From Syntrophorhabdaceae bacterium (GTDB taxonomy: Bacteria > Desulfobacterota > Syntrophorhabdia > Syntrophorhabdales > Syntrophorhabdaceae): a DNA stretch of 32,143 bases. Position numbers and translations under genes: made by a program. The stretch is from the NCBI GenBank assembly GCA_026415675.1, contig JAOAGQ010000051.1, positions 1-32,143 on the forward strand. Direction: 5' to 3'. Shown one piece after another: positions 8,810-18,383 of the stretch; position 1 is the stretch's first letter; each line of letters opens with the position of its first letter. The notes under the pieces were generated by a model. That model did not search any database. It worked only from the letters and a program-made list of their open reading frames with translations, and was not told the origin of the DNA.

Positions 8810-9348
8810 TAAGCCAATCTATTGCCAAACGTTACGCAAACGCACTTTTTGCCGTCGGGGTGAAGGATGGCAAATATATGGAGTACCTCGATGAACTGGA
8901 AGGGATATTAAAACTCTTTCTCGAAGAGCAGAGGATAGGAAAGGCGTTGATGCTCCCTATAATAGAGATGGAGAAGAGAAGGGAGATACTTACGGAACTC
9001 ATGAGGTCGTTGAAGACCTCTTCCGCCGTGGCAAACCTATTCACTATGCTCCTTGAAAAAAACAGGATGTCCTATCTCAACATGATAAAGGATATTTACA
9101 GAGAACTGGTCGATGAGAAGGAGGGGAAGGTCAGGGGAGTTCTATACACCCCATACCCCGTTGAGGATGAACTTAAGGGCCGTATCGAGGAGGAGCTCAC
9201 GAAGAAGTTCCAGAAGGACGTGATACTGAATCAGGTGGAGGATAGGGGTTTAATAGGGGGCATAAAGGTGATGATCAAAGGTACTATAATAGATGGAAGT
9301 GTAAAAAGGCAACTCGAAATATTGAAGGAAAACATTTTGAAGGAGTGA
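8806..9348 (+). CDS. atpH: ATP synthase F1 subunit delta (OSCP)
   Basis: Delta joins the b stalk to the top of the alpha3beta3 hexamer. The 180-residue product has the N-terminal signature [14 protein letters not shown] and the C-terminal family signature [25 protein letters not shown]. The length matches the family. The start is TTG at 8806, overlapping the atpF stop and preceded by a good GAGGAG. The low-efficiency TTG may help keep this single-copy subunit at low level; that is inference. atpA begins just after. Confidence 0.93.
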   Translation: MISQSIAKRYANALFAVGVKDGKYMEYLDELEGILKLFLEEQRIGKALMLPIIEMEKRREILTELMRSLKTSSAVANLFTMLLEKNRMSYLNMIKDIYRELVDEKEGKVRGVLYTPYPVEDELKGRIEEELTKKFQKDVILNQVEDRGLIGGIKVMIKGTIIDGSVKRQLEILKENILKE

Positions 9349-9353
9349 TATTT

Positions 9354-10862
9354 ATGGAGATAAGGGCAGACGAGATAAGTAGGATAATAGAGCAGAAGAT
9401 CATGGGTTTTGAAAGGGAGGTCAACCTCCAGGAGACAGGCGTGATCATCTCCATAGGTGACGGTATTGCAAGGATATACGGACTTGAAAAGGCAATGGCA
9501 GGGGAACTCCTCGAATTTCCCCACGGTATCGCAGGGATGGTTTTGAACCTTGAGGAGGATAACATAGGGGCCGTTGTTTTTGGTGAAGATTACAAGATCA
9601 AAGAAGGTGATCTGGTAAAAAGGACAGGGAAGATCGCCCAGGTCCCTGTGGGGGAAGCACTCATAGGAAGGGTTGTAGATGCCCTTGGAAACCCCATAGA
9701 CGGTATGGGGCCTATAGAGGCTAAAGAATTCAGACCTGTGGAGCAGATGGCCCCTGGGGTGGTTGTTAGGCAGCCCGTTAAAGAACCTCTCCAGACAGGT
9801 ATCAAGGCGATAGATGCCATGATACCCATAGGAAAGGGACAGAGGGAGTTGATCATCGGGGACAGAGGTACGGGTAAGACGGCCATTGCCCTTGATACTA
9901 TCATAAACCAGAAGGGAGGGGATGTATTCTGCATATATGTAGCGATAGGGCAGAAGAGGTCCTCTGTAGCAAGAACCGTAGATATACTTAGGACATACGG
10001 TGCCATGGAGTATACAACCGTTGTCGCAGCAACGGCGAGCGACCCGGCCCCCCTTCAGTATATAGCCCCCTTTGCCGGCTGCTCAATGGGGGAGTATTTC
10101 AGGGATACAGGACGACATGCCCTAATCGTGTACGATGACCTTTCAAAACATGCGGTGGCGTACAGGCAGATATCCCTTCTTTTGAGACGTCCCCCTGCGA
10201 GGGAGGCCTACCCTGGAGACATCTTCTATCTCCACTCAAGGCTCCTTGAGCGTGCCTCAAAATGGGACGACGCCCACGGGGGCGGTTCTTTAACGGCCCT
10301 CCCCATCATTGAAACCCAGGCTGGAGACGTCTCCGCATACATACCTACGAATGTGATCTCCATAACCGATGGCCAGATATACCTTGAACCTGAACTTTTT
10401 TATGCAGGTATAAGACCTGCCATCAACGTAGGTATCTCCGTTTCAAGGGTCGGGGGAAATGCCCAGACAAAGGCCATGAAGCAGGTCGCCGGCCGTTTAA
10501 GATTGGAGCTTGCCCAGTACAGGGAGATGGCCGCATTCGCCAAGTTCGGCAGTGACCTCGATAAGGCAACCCAGGCACTCCTTGCGAGAGGTTCGAGACT
10601 GACGGAACTCTTGAAACAGGGTCAGTATGTGCCCATGCCTGTTGAAAAGCAGGTGGTTCTCCTCTATGCCGGGGCCAACGGTTTCATAGATACATACCCT
10701 GAGGGTGTCCTGAAGAGATACGAGCAGGAGATGTTATCGTTTATCGAGGAGAAACATCCTGATATACTATCGGATATCAAGGAGAAAAAACAGATAGATA
10801 CCGGGATAGATGAAAAATTGAACAAGGCCTTAAGCGAGTTCAGGGAAATCTTTAAATATTAA
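9354..10862 (+). CDS. atpA: ATP synthase F1 subunit alpha
   Basis: Alpha carries the non-catalytic nucleotide sites of F1. The 502-residue product has the P-loop GDRGTGKT at 169-176, the N-terminal [30 protein letters not shown] with the arginine finger that completes the beta active site, and the QMAPGV block. The ATG at 9354 has AGGAG eight bases upstream; a GTG in frame at 9345 lies inside that ribosome site and is rejected. Every motif expected of an intact alpha subunit is present. Confidence 0.97.
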   Translation: MEIRADEISRIIEQKIMGFEREVNLQETGVIISIGDGIARIYGLEKAMAGELLEFPHGIAGMVLNLEEDNIGAVVFGEDYKIKEGDLVKRTGKIAQVPVGEALIGRVVDALGNPIDGMGPIEAKEFRPVEQMAPGVVVRQPVKEPLQTGIKAIDAMIPIGKGQRELIIGDRGTGKTAIALDTIINQKGGDVFCIYVAIGQKRSSVARTVDILRTYGAMEYTTVVAATASDPAPLQYIAPFAGCSMGEYFRDTGRHALIVYDDLSKHAVAYRQISLLLRRPPAREAYPGDIFYLHSRLLERASKWDDAHGGGSLTALPIIETQAGDVSAYIPTNVISITDGQIYLEPELFYAGIRPAINVGISVSRVGGNAQTKAMKQVAGRLRLELAQYREMAAFAKFGSDLDKATQALLARGSRLTELLKQGQYVPMPVEKQVVLLYAGANGFIDTYPEGVLKRYEQEMLSFIEEKHPDILSDIKEKKQIDTGIDEKLNKALSEFREIFKY

Positions 10863-10871
10863 GGAAGAGTT

Positions 10872-11732
10872 ATGGCAACACTTAGAGACATCAAGAGAAA
10901 AATAGGGAGTATCCAGAGTACCCAGACGATCACAAGGACGATGAAGATGGTCTCTGCCTCCAAGCTGAGGAGGGCCCAGGAAGAGCTGGAGAAGATCACT
11001 TCTTATGCAACGAAGCTTGAAGAGATGACCGACAGGATCATCGCCTGGTTGCCAAAGGAGAGCCACCCTCTGCTTTCTGAAAGGGAAGAGATAAAAAGGG
11101 TATTGGTTGTAGCCATCGCATCGGATAGAGGTCTCTGCGGTGGTTTTAATATGAACGTGAGTTTGAGTGTTGAAAATTTTATCGCCCGGAACAAAAGCCA
11201 GTATGAGAGAATAGGTGTATATGTCTTTGGGAGAAAGATAAGGGAGTATCTCCAGAGGAGAAAGCTCGATATAGTGAGGGAATGGACGGATGTCAAAAAG
11301 GTCGATGATGAGGTTGTCCTTACAATAACGGATGAAATCACAAGGCTATACCAGGAGGGGGAGTTCGACAGAGTCTACCTCGCCTACAACCATTTTGTGA
11401 CACCTGTAAAACAGACCCTCATCTTCGACGAGTTTATTCCGATTAAGAGTTCTTCTCAACAGGAAGGACTCGACTATCTCTATGAACCGAACAGGGAGAG
11501 CATTATAAACTTACTGATCCCCAAGTACATAAAGACGAGGCTATACTATGCGATCCTTGATTCGCAGACCGCAGAACATGCGGCAAGGATGGCAGCCATG
11601 GAGAATGCGACGAACAACTGCGGTGAGATGGTAAGTACCTTAACCCTCGCTTATAACAAAAGGAGACAGGAGAGCATCACCAGGGAGATGATGGATATCG
11701 TGGGAGGGGCAGAGGCCCTAAGGGGTGAATGA
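10872..11732 (+). CDS. atpG: ATP synthase F1 subunit gamma
   Basis: Gamma is the central rotor shaft. The 286-residue product starts with ATLRDIKRKIGSIQSTQTIT and KMVSASKLRRAQ (the N-terminal helix of the shaft) and ends with MENATNNCGEMV and TLAYNKRRQESITREMMDIV (the paired C-terminal helix). SDRGLCGGFN in the middle is a family signature. The ATG is preceded by GGAAG. A 62-base gap separates it from atpD, the longest gap inside this operon. Confidence 0.96.
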   Translation: MATLRDIKRKIGSIQSTQTITRTMKMVSASKLRRAQEELEKITSYATKLEEMTDRIIAWLPKESHPLLSEREEIKRVLVVAIASDRGLCGGFNMNVSLSVENFIARNKSQYERIGVYVFGRKIREYLQRRKLDIVREWTDVKKVDDEVVLTITDEITRLYQEGEFDRVYLAYNHFVTPVKQTLIFDEFIPIKSSSQQEGLDYLYEPNRESIINLLIPKYIKTRLYYAILDSQTAEHAARMAAMENATNNCGEMVSTLTLAYNKRRQESITREMMDIVGGAEALRGE

Positions 11733-11742
11733 CGAAGATTTA

Positions 11743-11760
11743 TTGATAAATATATATCAA
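11743..11760 (+). other. Small AT-only hairpin between atpG and atpD
   Basis: TTGATA (11743-11748) and TATCAA (11755-11760) can pair around a six-base AT loop. It is too weak for a terminator and has no T-tract. It might affect mRNA stability or atpD translation, but that is speculative. Confidence 0.25.
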
Positions 11761-11794
11761 AGGTCGATGAAATTTCCATAAGGAGGAGCAATAG

Positions 11795-13213
<1,419 letters not shown>

Positions 13214-13215
13214 TC

Positions 13216-13623
13216 ATGGCAACGCTCAGTCTTGAGATCATAACCCCTGAGAGGGTTATGGTAAAAGAGGAAGTAGATATGGTTGAGGCAAAGGGGGAGT
13301 TGGGGGAGTTCGGTATACTACCCGGTCATATAAAATTCTTAACAACCCTTGACATAGGAGAGGTAAGGTATATAAAAGGGGATAAAATAAGGCGTATAGC
13401 GACGAGTGGTGGTATAGGGGAGGTTGTAGACGACAGGGTGATCTTTCTCCTTGAGACCGCTGAATTTTCAGAGGAAATAGACATAGAAAGGGCAAAGAGG
13501 GCAAAGGAGAGGGCCGAATCCGCCTTGAAAGAGATCCCTATGGATACAGAAGAGTATAGAATCTACGAACTGGCCTTGCTCAGGGCCATATCGAGGATCA
13601 GTGTAGCGTCCAAGGGAGCTTAA
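13216..13623 (+). CDS. atpC: ATP synthase F1 subunit epsilon
   Basis: Epsilon caps the rotor foot and can inhibit ATP hydrolysis. The 135-residue product has an N-terminal beta-sandwich (LEIITPERVMVKEEVDMVEAK, GELGEFGILPGHIKFLT) and a C-terminal two-helix domain (about 85-135, DIERAKRAKERAE onward). It starts two bases after the atpD stop. Its own TAA stop shares a base with the ATG of the next gene, suggesting that translation continues into the B3/B4-domain protein. Confidence 0.95.
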   Translation: MATLSLEIITPERVMVKEEVDMVEAKGELGEFGILPGHIKFLTTLDIGEVRYIKGDKIRRIATSGGIGEVVDDRVIFLLETAEFSEEIDIERAKRAKERAESALKEIPMDTEEYRIYELALLRAISRISVASKGA

Positions 13624-14321
13624 TGCGTTTTTCCGTTGACAATAGGCTCTTCGGAATCTTTCCTGGTCTTAAAATAGGTGTACTCGTCGCAAAAATAGAA
13701 AACAGAAGTTACGGGGACGACAGGTTAGAACGTACAATAGAAGAATTTCGAAAAAGCTTCCGATATGAAAGACCCCAGGAACACCCCCATATAAAGGCCT
13801 GGCGGGATGCCTTCAGTAAGGTAGGTATCTCTCCCTCAAAATATTACAGTTCCATCGAATCCCTCGTAAGGAGAATTCTAAAGGGAGGGCCTTTCCCGAG
13901 GATAAACCCTGTTGTGGACCTCTATAACGCAATTTCCCTTAAATATCTTGTACCTATGGGTTGTCACGCCCTCGATAACATAGAGGGAGATATAAGACTC
14001 TGCTTTGCCAAAGGGGGGGAACCTTTTATCCCTATTGAGGGAGGGGAGACCGAATTTGCGGAAAGTGATGAGGTTGTTTACAAAGATAACAGAGAGATCC
14101 TAACGAGACGATGGGTATGGAGGCAGAGTCACAAAGGAAAGATAGAGGCAGATACAAGGGATGTCTTTATGCCTATCGATGTGCTGGAAGGTCTTCCAGA
14201 AGGTATATGCGAGAATATAATGGCAGAACTGGAACAGGGTTTACATGAAAATGGCTACGGTATTATAATCCACAAGGACATCCTCACAGAGAAGAAAAAA
14301 GAAACGGTATTCACCTTATAG
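13623..14321 (+). CDS. B3/B4 tRNA-binding-domain protein
   Basis: The 232-residue product resembles free-standing B3/B4-domain proteins, related to the B3/B4 editing domain of the phenylalanyl-tRNA synthetase beta subunit. Supporting motifs are HPHIKAWRDAFSKVGISPSKYYSSIESLVRR, RINPVVDLYNAISLKYLVPMG and DEVVYKDNREILTRRWVWRQSHK. Such proteins are thought to bind or edit tRNA or free amino acids; the function of this one is not known to me. The ATG overlaps the atpC stop by one base (TAATG), which looks like translational coupling, and a possible hairpin follows its stop. There is no metabolic link to ATP synthase that I can name, so it may simply ride on the operon. Confidence 0.8.
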   Translation: MRFSVDNRLFGIFPGLKIGVLVAKIENRSYGDDRLERTIEEFRKSFRYERPQEHPHIKAWRDAFSKVGISPSKYYSSIESLVRRILKGGPFPRINPVVDLYNAISLKYLVPMGCHALDNIEGDIRLCFAKGGEPFIPIEGGETEFAESDEVVYKDNREILTRRWVWRQSHKGKIEADTRDVFMPIDVLEGLPEGICENIMAELEQGLHENGYGIIIHKDILTEKKKETVFTL

Positions 14322-14335
14322 CCCCGATGAGGGCT
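14320..14335 (+). terminator. Possible bidirectional terminator between convergent genes
   Basis: AGCCC (14320-14324) and GGGCT (14331-14335) form a five-base-pair stem with a six-base loop, between the ends of the B3/B4 gene and the ModE-type gene. The following sequence is only partly T-rich, so termination strength is uncertain. Confidence 0.35.
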
Positions 14336-14346
14336 TATCCTCTTTC

Positions 14347-14673
14347 CTACTCAAAATGTCTTTTGTAGGCCGCTTCAAGGGCAGCCTTCACCTCTTCCCT
14401 GAACTTCTCGTATCGTTCAAGAAAGGATTTTCCCTGAGGGGTGATCACGGACCCACCCCCTGAAGTCCCCCCTATCCTCTTTTCGAGAAAGGAAAAACCA
14501 AGCCTCTTTTCTGCCTTATTAATTACGGCCCAGGCCTTTCTGTAGGATATGTTTAAGTCGGAGGCGGCCTGGTGGAGGGAGCCCGATTTCTCTATCTGCT
14601 TCAATATCCGGTATGGACCTTCTCCGAAGGCCTTACCATTGTTTTCAAGCCAGACCTTATAGGCGATATTCAC
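14347..14673 (-). CDS. ModE N-terminal-type winged helix-turn-helix protein
   Basis: The 108-residue product matches the LysR-like winged-helix DNA-binding domain of ModE: KVWLENNGKAFGEGPYRILK, the helix-turn-helix SLHQAASDLNISYRKAWAVI (about 32-51), a wing with GGTSGGGSVITPQG (68-81), and a C-terminal helix. The molybdate-binding TOBE (MOP) domains of classical ModE are absent, so molybdate sensing cannot be assumed. Stand-alone proteins of this kind are common in anaerobes and poorly characterised. It is the last gene of the leftward group, starting four bases after the symporter stop. Its DNA target is unknown. Confidence 0.8.
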   Translation of the reverse strand: MNIAYKVWLENNGKAFGEGPYRILKQIEKSGSLHQAASDLNISYRKAWAVINKAEKRLGFSFLEKRIGGTSGGGSVITPQGKSFLERYEKFREEVKAALEAAYKRHFE

Positions 14674-14677
14674 CAGG

Positions 14678-16033
14678 TTACCCCTTTCTTTTTGAAAGTA
14701 GACCCAATGCCATCACCCCTAAGACAAAGACCGTGACAGGCCACACAGGATGGAGCACCTTATGTAGACCTGTAAGAAAAAAGAAAAAAAGGAGAAAGGA
14801 GGAACCGATAAGGGATACCGTTGGGTATATCCCCTCTATCTTTTTTACCCACCCAAAGAAGACGATATAGACCGTTGCACTCAAGAGAACACCAATCCAC
14901 GTAACCTCTCTCAAAATCTCCTTTACGAAAAAACCGAGGAGAAGGGATATTAGACCCAGCATAAATGTAGTCATCTTGGATAGGTAGAGGAGCCTTCTAT
15001 CCCCCCCTGATTTGATGAGAGGGGCTATGAAGCCCTTCACAACAAGGGCTGTGGCCCCCATAAGAAAAGGGGAACCGCAACTTAAAAGGGGTGCCCACAT
15101 ACTGATGAGAAAGAAGACGCCGATATAAGGGGGCACGAGGGATAAGAGGGAAGGGAGGGCGGAGAGGGACGGTATCTGGGGAAATAATGCCTTTGCCATA
15201 ATACCGCAGAGGGCTGCGAGCATGACAACAGGGATCGATATAAAATTTCCCGCAAGGATACCAATTTTACCGTCTCTGATGCTCCTCGCAGAAGATGCCG
15301 TTGTTATCACAGGCTGGGCAAGGATCCCGAGGGTAAAATTGATAAAGCACCAACTCAATGCCTGTAGCGCACCTAAATCACCGAAGGGGGTAAAATAATG
15401 GTCGTATGGCGGGAGGTTTCCGAGGATACGGGAGTTGAAAAAGACGTATAAACCTCCTGAGAAGAGTCCTATGATAATCGCTGCCACATGGATTAGGTTT
15501 GTGTATGCCGTTGCAACAAAGCCCCCTATGGTGTTGTATAAGACGAATACGAGGGCTGTTAATGCCATTGCCTGGTTGAAGGTAATCTGTTCTCGAAACA
15601 CATAGGATAAAACAGCCCCTCCCCCTGCAATCTGCATGGTAACACACCATACGAGAAAGATAAGCTGCATGACCCCCGCTATCCGGGCAGTTCTTCTGTC
15701 GTAAAGCCCTGCCACAACATCGAGGATGGAGAATGTTTCACCGTTTCTCAGGATCTTTTCAAGGAGGAGGCTACTTGCAATCATGGCAAGCCATATGCCG
15801 ATCTGAAACCAGAGGGCACTTATCCCGTGGAGATAGGCCCCCTGGGCCATACCTACGATTGCAACGCCTCCCATCCAGGTACCGGCAATGAGTACCGATA
15901 CAAGGGGGATGGGTAAGTTTCGGGAGGCGACGAGGTAAGCCTCCGAGGATCTCGCCCTTTTAGCTATAGAATAACTGGTCAACCAGAGTAGAAAGATGTA
16001 GCCTACAAGGGAGAGGAGAAAGAGAAGCTTCAT
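14678..16033 (-). CDS. Sodium:solute symporter (SSS) family transporter
   Basis: The 451-residue protein is strongly hydrophobic, with roughly 12-13 membrane segments. It has SSS family blocks: the N-terminal YLVASRNLPIPLVSVLIAGTWMG, GNGETFS-like RNGETFSILDVVAGLYDR, and VLYNTIGGFVATAYTNLIH, the usual helix-5 region. SSS proteins import substrates such as organic acids, amino acids, sugars or vitamins with Na+. The substrate cannot be read from sequence. The neighbouring crotonase-fold enzyme suggests a carboxylic or aromatic acid, but this is inference from context. It starts ten bases after the crotonase stop. Confidence 0.88.
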   Translation of the reverse strand: MKLLFLLSLVGYIFLLWLTSYSIAKRARSSEAYLVASRNLPIPLVSVLIAGTWMGGVAIVGMAQGAYLHGISALWFQIGIWLAMIASSLLLEKILRNGETFSILDVVAGLYDRRTARIAGVMQLIFLVWCVTMQIAGGGAVLSYVFREQITFNQAMALTALVFVLYNTIGGFVATAYTNLIHVAAIIIGLFSGGLYVFFNSRILGNLPPYDHYFTPFGDLGALQALSWCFINFTLGILAQPVITTASSARSIRDGKIGILAGNFISIPVVMLAALCGIMAKALFPQIPSLSALPSLLSLVPPYIGVFFLISMWAPLLSCGSPFLMGATALVVKGFIAPLIKSGGDRRLLYLSKMTTFMLGLISLLLGFFVKEILREVTWIGVLLSATVYIVFFGWVKKIEGIYPTVSLIGSSFLLFFFFLTGLHKVLHPVWPVTVFVLGVMALGLLSKRKG

Positions 16034-16043
16034 GGTGCCATTT

Positions 16044-16799
16044 CTACTTCTTTTTCAGGAACTGTACGATCCTCTCCTTGAAAAGGGGTTTAGATGCCAT
16101 CTGGGCCACATAGAACCTTTCCTTATCGAGCATTATATCGAGATCAGGAAATAGGGAGGCATTCACTAGATCCTTAAAGTATTTGATCGTCTCCAGAGGG
16201 AGGGATAAGAGTTCTTTAATCGTCCCCTCGAGGGTCTTATCTATCTCTTCTGCCTCGCACACGATATTTACAAGGCCCATCTCAAGGGCCTTTGCCATAT
16301 CTATATTCTTTGAGAAGAGATAGAGTTCATTGTATCTTTTGAGGCCTATTATCCTCGGAAGGAAGATACTGCCCCCTCCGTCGGGAGTTAACCCTATTCT
16401 CCTGTAGCCCATGTTCATGATGGTATTCTTTGTGGCGATGGAGATGTCACATGCAAGGGCAAGCCCCATCCCTGCACCAACAGCAACCCCTTCAACAACG
16501 GCTATCACTATCGAAGGTGATTTCCTTATGATCTTTATACTATCGTTCAGGACGGCCGCCTCTTTGTCAATCAGGGATTCGGCATCATCGGCATCCCTGA
16601 ATGCAATGATATCACCCCCCGAACAGAAGGCACCCCCTGCCCCTCTGATCACGATCACCTGGGGGTTATCTTCCTCGGCTTTCTTTAACGCCTCGTTTAA
16701 ACCCTTAAGTAGCTCATAATCCATGGCATTTTTCTTTTCCGGCCTGTTTAGTGTGATTGTCGATACCCCACCATCATGGGAATAAAGGACAACTTCCAT
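16044..16799 (-). CDS. Enoyl-CoA hydratase/isomerase (crotonase) family protein, PaaG-like
   Basis: The 251-residue product has both oxyanion-hole regions of the crotonase fold: GAGGAFCSGGD (about 53-63) and VEGVAVGAGMGLALACD (102-118). In classical hydratases a glutamate lies four residues before the next conserved Gly; here that place is Tyr132 (GYRRIG). Instead an aspartate, Asp140, occurs in GLTPDGGGS, the pattern of PaaG-type isomerases and some enoyl-CoA isomerases. It may therefore be an isomerase or ring-acting enzyme rather than a hydratase; the substrate is unknown. The ATG has GGAGG five bases upstream. It lies 18 bases after the DUF4412-like gene and ten bases before the symporter. 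Confidence 0.85.
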   Translation of the reverse strand: MEVVLYSHDGGVSTITLNRPEKKNAMDYELLKGLNEALKKAEEDNPQVIVIRGAGGAFCSGGDIIAFRDADDAESLIDKEAAVLNDSIKIIRKSPSIVIAVVEGVAVGAGMGLALACDISIATKNTIMNMGYRRIGLTPDGGGSIFLPRIIGLKRYNELYLFSKNIDMAKALEMGLVNIVCEAEEIDKTLEGTIKELLSLPLETIKYFKDLVNASLFPDLDIMLDKERFYVAQMASKPLFKERIVQFLKKK

Positions 16800-16817
16800 C
16801 AGAACCTCCAGTTTTTT

Positions 16818-17453
16818 TTATTTTTTCCCTCCCCCGATTCCATTAGGGGAAGGGGGTTTTATATCATCATCTTCCGGTATACCGGGAAAACCAGGGGGTA
16901 GCGGAACCGAGATCTTTTCAAATTTATCAGGTATTTCAAAGAGAGAGTCGGGGACTTTTTTCTGTAAATTTTTGTATTCTACACTCCAGAATCCCTTCGG
17001 GTGTCCTGTCTTTATGGCTATATCCATGTCCTTTAACACCCACTGGAATATGACCTCGTTTTTATCCTTCCCCTTGATAACAACCTCGTATTTATAAGTA
17101 TCGTAACCGTTTACCTTTTCTTCACCGATGGCCTTCCTTGATACCTCATCCTTTATCTTCGGACTTAAATCTATCTTTTCGATTGCCCCTTGTCCCACAG
17201 GAAACTCTAAGTATGATCTCTCCTCAGGGAAGAGGATATATGCGATTTTTTTAACCCCGATGATAATTGTGACCGGTTCCCCCTCAACCTCAATCCTCTG
17301 ATTTTCCCCTTTAATATATACCTTCCCCTGCTTCGTCGTATTTGAAACCTTAATGAGGGAGTCGGCGGAGAACTCAATGGAAAAAGAGGGGGAGATAAGA
17401 AGAGAAGACATAAAAAAAAGAAAAGAAAATAATGCCAATACAAATGGTTTCAC
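16818..17453 (-). CDS. Secreted DUF4412-like protein
   Basis: The 211-residue product begins with a clear signal peptide (about residues 1-25, hydrophobic core VLALFSFLFFMSSLLI, cleavage near SFS-IEF). The mature part has the short beta-strand pattern of DUF4412/LolA-like periplasmic proteins: EFSADSLIKVSN, GKVYIKGENQRIEVEGE, and later VNGYDTYKYEVV and FEIPDKFEKIS. It lacks a lipobox Cys. The C-terminal 30 residues are rich in Pro and Gly (PPGFPGIPEDDD, then PPSPNGIGGGKK), possibly a disordered tail. Start is GTG at 17453 with AGGGG seven bases before. The family is uncharacterised; lipid or envelope binding is only suggested by fold resemblance. Confidence 0.75.
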   Translation of the reverse strand: MKPFVLALFSFLFFMSSLLISPSFSIEFSADSLIKVSNTTKQGKVYIKGENQRIEVEGEPVTIIIGVKKIAYILFPEERSYLEFPVGQGAIEKIDLSPKIKDEVSRKAIGEEKVNGYDTYKYEVVIKGKDKNEVIFQWVLKDMDIAIKTGHPKGFWSVEYKNLQKKVPDSLFEIPDKFEKISVPLPPGFPGIPEDDDIKPPSPNGIGGGKK

Positions 17454-17498
17454 AGGGCAACCCCTTTTTTAGAATTTATTCACATTATCTTTCTATTT

Positions 17499-18284
17499 TC
17501 ACAAACTGTCAATACTAAAGCTAAAGGGATATTTTAGCTGGGATAACCTATCCGTTATCTGTTTTGCCGTCTCTTTGATCTGGTCGATGATAAAAGGGAT
17601 CTTTCCATCGTGCATAGAGGTTGAGAAACCTACCACACAGACAGCCCCTGCCGGTATACCCTCTGAATAGATAAGGGCGGCAACAGCCCTGATTCCTTTT
17701 AGGTATTCTTCGAAGTCTATACTGTAACCGTTTTCCCTTGTCTTCTGTATCTCCTTCAAAAAAGTTTCGATGTCGGTGATGCTGTTCTCCGTATACTTTG
17801 GCAGCCCTTTTTCCTTAAGGAACGCCTTTATCTCGTCATCCGTTAAAGGAGACAAGAAGGCTTTACAGGTTGCAGAGGCGGTGATGGGAAAGGTGACCCC
17901 AACGGGAAAGGATATTTTAAAGGGCTTTTTCTTTTCTACCGTATCGAGAACCCTCACCATGTCCCCCTCTTTAACACATAGAAAGGCCGTTTCATCTACT
18001 GTTGCCACGAGTTTTTCAAGGAAGAATCTGACGGTGGCTATTAATTCCCCGGCCTTGAACACTTTTTTTGAGAGTTCAAAAAGGCTTGGGCCTATAACAT
18101 ACTTTTTCGTCTTTCTATCCTTTATTATTAAACCTTCTTCTGTTAAGGCCTTCAAAATCCCATAGACGGTACTTTTGCTTATCGCAAGCCTACTCGATAT
18201 CTCGGTAACCCCTAAGGGACCTGGGTTATTTACGATAAAATGGAGTATCTGGAATGTCTTTTTAAGTATAGGCGCATTGTACAT
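17499..18284 (-). CDS. IclR-family transcriptional regulator
   Basis: The 261-residue product has an N-terminal winged helix-turn-helix (about 8-66, with GVTEISSRLAISKSTVYGILKALTEEGLI) and the C-terminal IclR effector-binding domain (about 75-250), including FPVGVTFPITASATCKAFLS, TRENGYSIDFEEYLKGIRAVAA and GAVCVVGFS. IclR proteins often control acetate, aromatic acid or sugar-acid metabolism and frequently repress themselves. It is first of a leftward group of five closely spaced genes and has its own near-consensus promoter overlapped by a palindrome. Control of the downstream crotonase and symporter is likely but inferred. Confidence 0.93.
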   Translation of the reverse strand: MYNAPILKKTFQILHFIVNNPGPLGVTEISSRLAISKSTVYGILKALTEEGLIIKDRKTKKYVIGPSLFELSKKVFKAGELIATVRFFLEKLVATVDETAFLCVKEGDMVRVLDTVEKKKPFKISFPVGVTFPITASATCKAFLSPLTDDEIKAFLKEKGLPKYTENSITDIETFLKEIQKTRENGYSIDFEEYLKGIRAVAALIYSEGIPAGAVCVVGFSTSMHDGKIPFIIDQIKETAKQITDRLSQLKYPFSFSIDSL

Positions 18285-18289
18285 AATTT

Positions 18290-18297
18290 ACTATAGT
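18290..18297 (-). promoter_or_regulatory. Short palindrome just upstream of the IclR start codon
   Basis: ACTATAGT (18290-18297) is a perfect 8-base palindrome flanked by imperfectly symmetric T/A bases. It lies between the -10 box and the ATG and could be part of an operator. Confidence 0.3.
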
Positions 18298-18301
18298 GAA
18301 C

Positions 18302-18330
18302 TTTATATGACACAAGAGACAATTTGTCAA
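18302..18330 (-). promoter_or_regulatory. Near-consensus promoter of the IclR-led operon with overlapping palindrome
   Basis: Read leftward, a perfect TTGACA (18325-18330), a 17-base spacer and TATAAA (18302-18307). The 11-base palindrome GACAATTTGTC (18318-18328) overlaps the -35 box, placing any protein bound there in direct competition with RNA polymerase. Autorepression by the IclR protein is an inference from family habit. Confidence 0.7.
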
Positions 18331-18375
18331 TAAATAAAATAAATGGGCCTGTTTATTATTATGAATAATAAGGCC
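18330..18375 (-). terminator. Rho-independent-like terminator of degQ
   Basis: Read leftward, GGCC plus TTATTATT (18364-18375) pairs with AATAATAA and GGCC (18346-18360) around a three-base loop, with a three-base bulge. It is followed by a T-rich run (18330-18345). It begins 9 bases after the degQ stop and ends over the IclR promoter, insulating the two units. Confidence 0.6.
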
Positions 18376-18383
18376 TTGCTAAC

